Shown: positions 54,935 through 64,000 of the stretch, piece after piece
Layout: each line of letters begins with the position of its first letter
How positions within the stretch are numbered: position 1 is the stretch's first letter
Translations under genes and position numbers: made by a program
NCBI GenBank assembly: GCA_039881045.1
Contig: JAYWVB010000031.1
Coordinates: forward strand, 186,001-250,000
Reading direction: 5' to 3'
DNA length: 64,000 nucleotides
Source: Chaetomium olivaceum
Lineage: Eukaryota; Ascomycota; Sordariomycetes; Sordariales; Chaetomiaceae
The notes under the pieces: generated by a model
What the model was told of the DNA's origin: nothing
The model's database searches: none
What the model saw: only the letters and a program-made list of their open reading frames with translations

Positions 54935-55278
54935 ATGGCTCTCTCAACAGAGGAACAAACCCTGACACCATCAAACTCAGGGAAGAACCCCTATGAAGTC
55001 CGCATCAGAGACTGTTTTCGGTTCTGGCCGACTGCCCACGTCTTCTACTACCAAAGTCTTATTGAATATTTACACACAGCTTTGAGTGAAGCCTTCTCGC
55101 CACTGCAGGTACCAACGACCTATTTGTTGGGGCACAACTTAGACAAGAATGGTTGGACAGAATCCGCACATGGAAGCCCCTTGGCCCTCGTCCCTGGAAA
55201 TCAGACCTTTTCATCAACCTCGACAAAATCAACACATCGGCGTTCGTTCCCTACGGCAACTTTAACACTGACCCCTGA
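54935..55278 (+). CDS. Possible small spliced protein, unknown function
   Basis: Two parts, 54935-55013 and 55109-55278, would join to 82 residues. The second part is clearly protein-like (LFVGAQLRQEWLDRIRTW, PWKSDLFINLDKINTSAFV) and is preceded by a good acceptor (CACTGCAG). The proposed donor (GTTTTC) is weak, so the first exon may be different. Family not recognised. Confidence 0.3.
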
Positions 55279-55294
55279 CTTCTAACGGGCGCGG

Positions 55295-55606
55295 CTAGCA
55301 CGCTAGTCCTACATCACGATAGTGGAAGGGCTGCTGGCGCCAGAATCCGTTGGGATCCTGAGGCGTATCGTTCACCAAGAGGACTATGAGGGCGTCAGGC
55401 AAGTCTAACACGAGTCGCTGACGAGGCCCCGGTTTATCTTCGTCGGCCTGGCGGCGGCCTCGGCCTTGGGTGTTGTCGCAATGGAGTGCAATCCAATTCT
55501 GGCCAAAGAGCCCGCCAATGGTGCAAATAGTACCGACGGCCAGACACCCGGTGAGGCTACATGAGCCTCTGGCAAGTGTGTACTTGACTGGTACCCGAGG
55601 TGACAA
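55295..55606 (-). other. Open stretch, possibly part of a decayed membrane-protein gene
   Basis: The minus strand reads SPRVPVKYTLARGSCSLTGC and AVGTICTIGGLFGQNWIALH, which could be a membrane segment. The stretch lacks a firm start and has no known match. It lies just downstream of the 55803-56150 frame on the same strand, so the two may be parts of one gene or relic. Confidence 0.25.
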
Positions 55607-55802
55607 CGCTAGACACGGCGTGCAAGCTTAGCTTCCCCCTACACCAACCTAGCACAAAATAACATAGGTGATAGCCCAAAGACTGAGTCATTGCCCATTC
55701 AATACTCCCGGCCGGAACTCGCAAACCCTTCTATCTTGGCACCTGGGAACCTCAGAAGGCGTCATCACCTATACCCCTTTTCGTCTCTCAACCGCTGTCC
55801 GC

Positions 55803-56150
55803 CTAGAGTTCATTGTCCGTCTTAGAGCCTTGGAGCATGAGGCAGGCGCCGCCATCCTTGGCCAGGATCTGCTTGCCCGTGAGCTCGATGCTCGGCATCA
55901 GCGAGGCGAGGACGATCAAAGTGACGCACAAGCTGAGTCTGACAGTGCACGAAAGTTGTTGCACGCGCTGGTACCTCTCGACTATGGCCGCGCCCGTGGC
56001 TGAACCGACGGAGCACTGGGCTGCCGCGGTAAAGAGATCCGTCAACACCTTTATGGCCATGGTGACGTCGTCGAGCTTGTCATAAAAAGTGTGACGGCAG
56101 TCCACGCTCGTCGTAGCATATGGAACAACGTCTCTGTAGTTGTAGTGCAT
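55803..56150 (-). CDS. Possible small membrane protein, unknown function
   Basis: A 115-residue frame from the Met at 56150 (MHYNYRDVVPYATTSVDC). It has two helical stretches (LDDVTMAIKVLTDLFTAAAQ) and a membrane-like segment (LSLCVTLIVLASLMPSIEL) followed by a polar end. No family is recognised and the start is uncertain. It may be an exon of a longer gene continuing to 55295. Confidence 0.3.
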   Translation of the reverse strand: MHYNYRDVVPYATTSVDCRHTFYDKLDDVTMAIKVLTDLFTAAAQCSVGSATGAAIVERYQRVQQLSCTVRLSLCVTLIVLASLMPSIELTGKQILAKDGGACLMLQGSKTDNEL

Positions 56151-56289
56151 GGAGGTGTGGACTGACCTTGCAGTGCCGGCTTCAGGCACAATTCAACACT
56201 TTCGCGATAAACTGTGGGCAAGGAATTCTGCTAGCGTAAAGCGGCCTCATTAGGTATCCTTTGAAACTGTATGTGCTATAGAACCCCCT

Positions 56290-59183
56290 CTACCTGATCG
56301 ATATTGGCACCCAGGCGTCATCCCTTGTCACAACGCCCCAAGACTGATCCCCACTCGCATGCAAGGTATCGCTGAGCTGCAATTCATGACCAGTCTCCTT
56401 TTTATATTCCTCAGCATTCCAGCTTTTAGGCTTCTCACCACTGCTCTTGTCCGGTCCTGGACCGTGTTGCTTGACGAATATTCCCACCCCGATTCGCACA
56501 ACTTGATTAATCGCAGAAACCAGTGAGGCTTCCCCGGAAATTTGCGCAAGCAGTCTGTCGTAGTTCTCCTGGTTGATCTGCACATAGTCACCCTCTGCGA
56601 GGCCTGCACGAAGCCAGACGATCCTGCTACCACGCTGCGCCTTTCGGAACGATGGTGGCAGGCTCGACGTGCTGAGTATAAACTTCGGTTTGTCGGCGGT
56701 GTCCATGTGTTTGCTTCGGATGATGATGGCGTGTGCTGGGTCGATGAACATGGCGTAGCAGGGGAACGGTAGAGGTTCCTGCGGTAAGTCGAGAAAGATG
56801 CTTCCGTAGACTTTGCCGCGCTCGTCACCAAGATCTATACTTGCTGGCGTGCCGTGTCGATCCCACGGTTGTGGTGGCTGATAACTCTGTACCTCGAAAA
56901 CTGGTGCCTGTGTTTTTGTTTCACGTTTGTCAGCCTTTACTGATTCCGTGCGAATGAAATATGTATACATTCTTACGTCCATATCCAAAACTCCGTCCTT
57001 CAACCTCCCAAAGGGATCCTTGCCGGAGAGCGTGTTGAAGCACAGTCTCGGTTGACACACTAGCTGACTGTGGAGCAGTGGGATAAACTTGACAGGGGCG
57101 TCAATTGATGCCCACGACCACGACGGCGCACGATATTCAGCCGGCCGGGATGCGGGGCTGATCAAGGCGCCAGTCGTTGCGACAAGTATGATCTCATCGC
57201 CCTCTTTACGCTCTACTGACTCTTCATGTGTCTGGACACGCCAAAACACATCCTCCAGAAGGTGGCGTCCCCACAGACCTCCCAGATAATTGTCTCCAGT
57301 GGTGTCTGCAAGATATCGCGCGACGCCAGCGATGGCGGTGAGTTTGTCCTCTGGGTGGCTCAGCTGCCGCTTCGAGTAGTTTTCTATCAGCGAGAGCCAA
57401 CCCCGCCGCCGTCTCGGGCCGCCACCTCCGTCTATATGGTGGCCAACAACAAACGAAATACCTTCTTGGCTGGCTGGTGGTGGAGAAAGCTCCGCTGCAA
57501 CGCAGTTGGGCATGCTGAACTGGCTGCTCGGGATCTTGAAGCCGCACTCGGACACCATCTCCTGCTCGCACTCAAAGTACATCTGATCCGAAGCGAAGTG
57601 GATTATGCGCCGGCTCAGAAGCCGCTCCTGGAGGGTCCAGCCGCGGCTGCTCAGTGGTTCAAGAGCGATGGGATCAATGTACTTGCCAAACCAACCCACT
57701 CGAGTATCCTGTGGGCGAGAGGTGAGCGAGCCAGGAAGCCAATCTTCGGAGAAGTGGATGTGGAGTGGGCTCTCTGCCAAAGATTTTGTTAAGGTAAAGC
57801 CTCCGGTAGGCGTGTGAGGGTCGCTGACAGGCTCTCTACCCAGCGAACGGGATGAGAGTGAGGGAGACGTCGTGTTTGTCCGGTCTACAAAACAGCCGGA
57901 GTAACTATCAGACGACGCTGATGCTGAAATCGTTACTTCGGCATTTCTATAAACCTCGGTCATGGCCGCCGCCTCTCGTTCCCACTCCTCGGGGTCGTCT
58001 TGAATAATGCAGAGACAGTCGATCCACAAGTACTGTATCTTGAGTTGGCGGGTAATGTGGATGGCATCCTGGAAGGTCTTTGGCAAGAATGAGACCGCAA
58101 TGCCCATTTCAAGGTCTGCTAGCGTTTGCCGAGTTGTCACCAGCCGCGGTGTCTTGCCCCAGGTATGGCTGAGGGCAACGTATTGGCCCTGCTTGCCATG
58201 CCCCTCAGTGAGTTTCACGACGCGGCTGTGTGACAGCACGTCGATTACTCGAGTAGGCAGCTTTGCTGGTCCTTTTTGCAAGCCACACGATGGATGGTTC
58301 GACCGACAGTTTTGCACCCAAGCTGCAAGCCGGCCCTGGGCGAGATCAGAGTTAGGCATTGTCTCTGGGATGCGACCTGGAATATGCGCAGACACCAAGC
58401 ACCCTTTTGCTTCAATTAGTGGCTGACACATAGTTGCACGGTGTTAGGATAATATGGGGACTTACCGTCGTCGGTGCGAAGACGAATGGTACTCCCACGG
58501 ATGTTGATTTGTCCAGGCCGGGCATTGGCAGCGTCCAAGATGCTTCCAGTCGTGCCGAATCGTGCGCCGATACCCATGAGAACCTCCTTAGAGCGCGAGA
58601 CATCGCCTGGATACTTTGGATCGTAGTCTGCCCAGTAGTTTCCATACACCCACACAGGCAGACCTTCTTTCCCAGCATTGTCCTCATTAATGGTCATTTT
58701 CTTTACGGCAGTGGATAGGCCTCCAGCGGTCCTCATAGAACGGTCAACGGAATGATGGGTGAATGCCACAACAGATACCCCACTTCCATCGCGGCCTAAC
58801 GTTTTCGTAAACGTCGCGGTAGGTTGCACGGTGTGGCCAGTGCCATCTAGGAGGATTGGTGATACCTGGAAGTGGTCTGGCCGGTGAGCTCCAAGGTCCC
58901 TGATACACAGCATGTCGCTGATCTTGGTTCCGTCATGGACTTGGATGTTTGTAAACTCCCGCCAGCGCCCAGTATCGCCGCTGTCAGACTCGCAGTTTGC
59001 GATTGCTGACCGCAAGACCATGGCGCACAGTCGACATGTCTCGGCCGACTTCTCAAGGGCATTGCGAGAACTGTGGTGAGGCATGGCACCGGCATCCTCC
59101 GCTGGCAGCAGCAGCCATTCCACTGCTAGGCATATTTGACAGAAGTGGCCGCCTCTTTCTTTCCTAGAGTGTCCAGACGCCAT
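56290..59183 (-). CDS. HET (heterokaryon incompatibility) domain protein
   Basis: Exons 58466-59183 and 56290-58409 give 945 residues. The N-terminal 240 residues carry a Cys-containing start usual in HET proteins (FCQICLAVEW, TCRLCAMVL). The HET domain begins with YVALSHTWG (about 317-325), continues with LADLEMGIAVSFLPKTFQDAI and LKIQYLWIDCLCIIQDD, and ends with EWEREAAAMTEVYRNAEVTI. YIDPIALEPLSSRGWTLQERLL is the next conserved block. HET proteins trigger regulated cell death when unlike hyphae fuse. No NACHT, WD40 or ankyrin part follows; the C-terminal ~400 residues are unassigned. The acceptor at 58410 (TTGAAG) is used; a nearer CAG would put a stop in frame. Confidence 0.93.
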
Positions 59184-61127
59184 GGTGACAGATCAAGTTG
59201 GTTGCTTGGAAACGACAGATTTTGGCAGCGCACACTGTGGAGAGGTAGGTCGACGTCGATCTGCTGGAAGTCCAACAGCCGCGGGTCCACAGTTACACAA
59301 TCAACAGTTCCTTGAAGCAGAGGAACTGCGGCGCGCGTGCGCAACCCGGGGTAGTTTAATCGATGGCAGCAAGTATGGCGATGGTTACAGAGTTCGGTGT
59401 CTAGTCCAACTCAGGTGCGGGGAGCCCTCTAGACCGGGTAAATCTTGTGTTGCTGCGCCTCCATAGACCCACAGCTACCACCGCTTATTCAACACCATTA
59501 TTGGTACAGCCTGCTGTCTCAAGGCACACACACAGTCACGCACGCCGTGTCAGGCTCGGACAAATAGAAGCCGCTTCAGTTGCGTGTGTCTGCAGCTGTA
59601 AAAGGGCTTATGTATGTACCTACCCACTTGAGCATCATGCTGCCAATGCTGTAAGAAATGAATAAGAGTGAGTGATGCATCTCTTCCTTCAAGCGGTCTA
59701 TACAGTTAGGCAGCGTGGTTCCCGAGGCAAAAAAGTTCAAAGTTACGGGTTCTTAGTCGGAAACTTTGGAAAGTCACAGCGGAAAAGGAGAAGGCGAGCA
59801 GTAGGGGAGTGATGAGAAAACACGTCTCGGATCCATGGCTACTCATGCTGTCTCATCTCGGGGTTGGTAGATGGCAGAAGTTGCGCCAGGCTTGGGGTTG
59901 CACGATAGATAAGGTACTGTGGAAGGTGTGTCAGATATTGGGTGAGTGTCATTAGAGCGTTATGGGATGTACTGTAAGTTAAAAAAGATTTCCAAACTCG
60001 ACCGTTGGATTCTGCACACCACTGCAAGTGATTTTAAGGCTACATGCCTCCATATCCGCCATATTTCCAGCTGGCAGGCCCTTGACGCAAGGCTCTCGAC
60101 TTCGACGTTAGAGATCATATGTTGTAACGCTGTGCACCCCGAGAGGCGGGGCAGTGCAAGCGGCTGGAACGGTCCCAATATGCTGTGCAACATGCGGCGG
60201 GCTTAGCAGCAGCCAGTATCTAACCCCCCTTTGAGCAACGTGTGCGTCCTTAATCAAACCCATCGGAACTATCCCAATCCATGTGAGTCAAGACTCGGGA
60301 TGATGGAGACATGTCAAGTCTACAACCCACGGTTTTACTGTTACTGAAAACCGATGCCCACAGGGCCCCAGGCCCAAGACTCGGCACTGATGCTCTCATT
60401 CTTGCATCATTCCTGAGAATGCCCCAACTATTGGTGCCAAGTACGTTTCAGGACCACTGCACGGCGGTCAAAGTAAAGAACTAGGGACGCTGACATGCCA
60501 CCTAGTTGGTCAAGTGGACTACGACTCCCGCGTCTCGGGGAGGAAAGAGAGTCTTCCCCATTTCCGCCTCCATTGCAGGTGCAGGGGGTGAATTCCACAT
60601 GACATATGGCGGATGACACCCCAAGGATCATGGATTTGGCTGACACGTCACAACTTGTAGGAAGCGATCTGATGCTCATTGATCTCGCAAGCCAGGCGCT
60701 AGAAAAGGCCAACTTTCCCACCAAGGTCAGTACTTGGAGATATGCATTTGATCCGAAATAGGAGAGACATCGCGCACCTGACTAGGGGGTTTGAGCACCA
60801 GAGAAGGGTCACTCATTGCCGTGTTTTCTTTTTCGAGCGTATGGTTTCTGCCCCGCGGCTTCTTAGCACTTGGCTTTCTAGAAGAGCCTTATTCTTAGCT
60901 GTGTAGGTAAAGCGTAGAATTTACGTTGGTCGGGCTTCGTTGGCCCCACGGGTAAGATGAGGATGGCCATTGAGGCGGTCGTCTCGTCCGTGCCAAGTAT
61001 TTCTTTTGAGAACCAAGAATGAAGAACCTTTAGCTCCTCGTGTGACCTTTCCAGCTCCGCCTTGGATATCTCGGCACCGCGGTTCCTGCGTCAAGTCGGA
61101 AATTTTTCACTCAGGGTCTCAAGTAAT
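59184..61127. other. Intergenic
   Basis: Almost 2 kb. Its left end is the HET-gene promoter. Only short frames occur and none is convincing. Confidence 0.5.
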
Positions 61128-61670
61128 TCAGAGGAAATACGGTCCACTAGGGATATCGATCTGTAAACCTAGAGTATCTACGCCGTAAACAGAGTGAAGA
61201 TGCCAAAGCTTTCCGTTCAACACAACCTCGTCTGCCAGCTCTGTGCGTAACCGCATTACCTAGTCGGGAGAGGCGGAGCGATCTGCGACTATGAGGGTGT
61301 CGGACAGGAAGGCTTCATTGCAGACGTCGTCTTTCCCGTGAATCCGCCGGATCTGTTTCAGCACTTCATTGGGCTCGAGGCTACAGTCTGAATCAGTGAC
61401 GAGGAAGACGGGCTGGGGTGGACGTTTTCGCGCACTGGCATGTCTATGGACTTGCTGCAAAATAAACGAGTCAGGCTTGCTTACCAGCCACGGAATGAAG
61501 GTGGATAGAACGTTATCAAGCCAGAGTACAAGCGCGTATCGATCCTCTCCCACAGCTACAATTATGGTGGCGAGTTGCGGTGCACGGGGCCAATGGGAAA
61601 GTCCGACCTGAGTCGTGCTTTCAGAAATCAATGGCAACAGAGGAGAAACTTTGGGGAAAGGATGTGCCAT
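61128..61670 (-). pseudogene. Gene relic (or read-through gene) with CAG-to-TAG-type stop
   Basis: From the Met at 61670 the minus strand reads MAHPFPKVSPLLPLISES, then ALVLWLDNVLSTFIPWLVSK, VFLVTDSDCSLEPNEVLKQI and AFLSDTLIVADRSASPD. A TAG at 61260-61262 follows. The same frame then continues with equally protein-like sequence (VMRLRTELADEVVLNGKLWH, LHSVYGVDTLGLQID, IPSGPYFL) to a TGA at 61128. A single C-to-T change, CAG to TAG in CpA context, would explain the break. Family not recognised. Confidence 0.5.
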
Positions 61671-62656
61671 GGAAGCGTTGGAAACCGGCCCTGTCGTGCA
61701 ACAGCCCGTCAAAGCTCAGCGGTGACGGGGCGGCTTCTTTTACTGGCTAACGAACTGTCACCAGTTTTATGATTTCGAGTGCAGTTGGCTGATTTGAGCC
61801 ACTGCAGCGTGAGTTGGAATCTGCACGTGCCAAGTGGGTAAAGAATTCCCCAAGTCCTCTGTCACGGTGCCTTCCAAAACAATCTGGAAGTTGGAACAAA
61901 TCCAGGCTGCCAATTTATGATGGAAGCATGGATTTCAAGGATAACCTGATCAACAGCACCCAGATCGTACCTTAACCATTGCACCCTGATGACTTTTAGC
62001 TAAATTCCAAGTATTCCAATGCCACCCACACCAGAAATTGGCCCATATCAGCCAAGTCGAATCAGCAGTTGGCTTGCACATTGCAGCCGCTGATATGCCA
62101 AAACCTCGAATGAGGCACTGGCCAATAATAGCCCACATCGACCTCCCAACCAGGGTCTCGCGCGCCCCTGATCGCAAAAGCTCCACCATCCCGAGAACAA
62201 ATAGCGGCACACTGCGTCAGGTTCAAGGCGCTTGACGAGTAATCGTTCACCCTTTTCGGAATGTCTTCATTCCCGCCCAGATCCGCGGGCGGCGCATGGT
62301 CATCGATTTCCGAGCAACCCCGGTCCCAACAATCAACGTTTGTTTCTGAATCCCGAATCCTGAATGCTGACCCACAGCCACGGGTCCCGTCTGTCGTGCG
62401 GATATCCCCGCGTATTCACACACGTCTCTCTTTTGTCTCCCATTCTGACCATCTCCATGGTTATTTTTCCTCCGACGGTTTCTAGAAGTCTTGATAGTCG
62501 ACAATCCGCGCCGGAAAGCTAGAGAACCGCTCGAAGAACAAGACTGGTCCATTCGCAAGTCCAGAGTTCCTCCTCCTGCCCCCATTGCACGCATGGTTGT
62601 CAAATCCGCTGCCCGAAACTGTCCTTGTTGAACCACAGGTTGCGACGCCGCCCACC
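61671..62656. other. Intergenic, divergent
   Basis: About 1 kb between the relic and the C2H2 gene. No further gene recognised. Confidence 0.5.
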
Positions 62657-64000
62657 ATGTTCCATCCGGAACGGCCAACTTCCACAGAGCATGTTCTTCA
62701 TCGCCAGCCGAGACTATCGCCGTTAAGCAGGCGGCGTGAATTGGCAGAAAGGGCCTTCGGACTTTGGGCCGCGAGAGTTCGTGAACACGCACCAAGGGAA
62801 CACATGAAGGACGGGGCTGTACTGCATCACCCATTATGGCCGGCCCACCTACTGGACCGGAAAGACACCGGGAGGACTCTAAAACATGCCAATCAACGGG
62901 GTGTCTTGACTGAGGTTTCTTATGACGCACCAAGGACTGGATCTACGTCGTCCGAATATCTGGAGGGGGTGGCGAGGCACTCCACCGCCCCACGCTCATC
63001 TACACCTTTCAAGTTCGAGTCCTGGGGATCCTCAAGAATATCCACGTACGGTCGCCAGAGCTCTGAATGGGAAACCGAGACGCTGCTAGACCAAAGCAGC
63101 TGTGGTTTGGATGATATGGCACCCTACCCCTGTCCGTTTAGGAAACGTAACCCGGCCCGGTTCAACATCCGCGACCATGAGACATGCGCCAGGGCCCCTT
63201 TTGACTCCATCCGCGGGTTGAAGTGAGAACGCACAGTGAATCGACTGACTTGATATTTTGCTGACGGCCAACACGCAGGCACCATATCGTTACATGCCAC
63301 GGAAAGGAGCCGAGTCTAGTCCGGCCCCAATGCCGACGCTGCAAAGAAGACTTTGAGACGGAAATCGCTCTCGAAGAGCATTTACTGTTACCGAGAGATC
63401 AGATCTGTGAGGTGAAGGAAGCACCTCCTGTCGATTACGAGGATGGGATAACCGAGGAAATTGCAAAGAACCTATTTTATGGAAGGGCCGACACTGACGG
63501 GACGTCGACTTGGGAAGGCATCTGGACTCTTCTGTTTCCTGACGATGCCGAAGTGCCAGAGTCAGGTATTTTACCCAGACTAAAATTTCGCCAACAGCTG
63601 AACTTACCAGTCACAGATTTCAACCCAGTCGCTGAGCTCGTTGAGGTGGAGCAAGCGTTTGACGAGGGGCAAGATATGCTGAAGGAAAGACTACGAGAGA
63701 AGCTTCAACTCCTGCTTCCCGAGGCCCTTGGGGCGGACTATCTTAGCTTCCTCACGGGCCAGCTCGAGCTAGTCTTTGAGACGCACAAAGTCAACGTCAT
63801 GAAACAATCCCTGGGCCGCTGTTCCGCAACAGTAAGCGGAGCGCAACCGTCTAAAACGCAAAAAGCTGAGCACCCAAGCCAACCGAGAAAACCAAACCGC
63901 CGATCGCGGCGAAACTCCCTTCTCCAGAACATGCATCGCAGCAGCACACAAGGCCCAACCGCCTTGGGTCCCGCCTCTCGACGAACCTCCCACATAAGCA
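62657..64000 (+). CDS. C2H2-type zinc-finger protein, 3' partial
   Basis: Exons 62657-63222, 63279-63565 and 63617 onward; the gene runs off the window. The start is chosen at CCACCATGTT. The first ~150 residues are Ser/Arg-rich and disordered. YPCPFRKRNPARFNIRDHET, then FDSIRGLKHHIVTCHG, then PQCRRCKEDFETEIALEEHL, is the characteristic atypical fungal C2H2 pair, followed by the ITEEIAKNL and WEGIWTLLFPDD blocks that always accompany it. After the third exon begins, DFNPVAELVEVEQAFDEGQD and a Ser/Arg/Lys-rich part follow. The 51-nt second intron is a multiple of three, so retention would keep the frame. Nuclear DNA- or RNA-binding role is likely. Confidence 0.85.

Overview
The window is nuclear DNA of a filamentous ascomycete, most likely a sordariomycete. 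Evidence for this: many short introns (about 50-90 nt) with GT..AG ends and CTRAC-type branch sites, GC-rich coding sequence with AT-richer spacers, and gene families typical of such fungi (HET, 2EXR, PTH11-like receptor, cutinase, CBM18-mucin, fungal C2H2). No rRNA, tRNA, CRISPR or prokaryotic operon was seen. Each gene appears to have its own promoter.

Layout. 0-6 kb: a protein-kinase-like gene (3' end outside the window), a spliced DUF2235 hydrolase, an ISG12/Ifi-6-16-like membrane protein with an amphipathic repeat domain, and an F-box-like gene. 6.1-7.9 kb: a dead, 5'-truncated LINE with intact 14-bp target-site duplications, inserted just after the F-box stop codon. 8.4-14.4 kb: a 2EXR protein, two coiled-coil proteins and an RNase H protein, with AT-rich DNA beside the last. 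15.9-21.5 kb: two secreted proteins (one probably GPI-anchored) and a threonine aspartase/asparaginase-type Ntn-hydrolase. 21.8-28.2 kb: housekeeping genes TIM17 (five-part consistent evidence, including a 13-nt exon) and DUG2 (WD40 + M20 peptidase), separated by a poorly resolved 2.9-kb region. 28.5-37.7 kb: a CBM18/Thr-rich wall protein, decayed gene fragments, a TauD-type dioxygenase, a cutinase and an SDR. 38.5-53.5 kb: a fungal transcription-factor-like protein, an alpha-carbonic anhydrase, a Cys-rich protein with an 18-bp minisatellite, a PTH11-like receptor and a cytochrome P450. 53.9-64 kb: small hypothetical genes, a large HET protein, a decayed gene and a C2H2-type protein that runs off the window.

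Secreted or surface products (CBM18-mucin, cutinase, carbonic anhydrase, GPI protein, receptor) and small-molecule enzymes (P450, SDR, TauD, Ntn-hydrolase) dominate, as expected of a plant- or litter-associated fungus. The kinase, DUF2235, ISG12-like and HET genes resemble parts of fungal self/non-self and cell-death repertoires, but no direct functional link can be shown from sequence.

Two cross-cutting signals stand out. First, four otherwise intact host genes each carry exactly one single-base frameshift, often in a simple run, which suggests residual assembly indels more than independent gene death. Second, two gene relics carry in-frame TAG codons that would be explained by CAG-to-TAG change, the change expected from repeat-induced point mutation (RIP). 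All intron boundaries below were chosen by eye from splice signals, reading frame and protein continuity.
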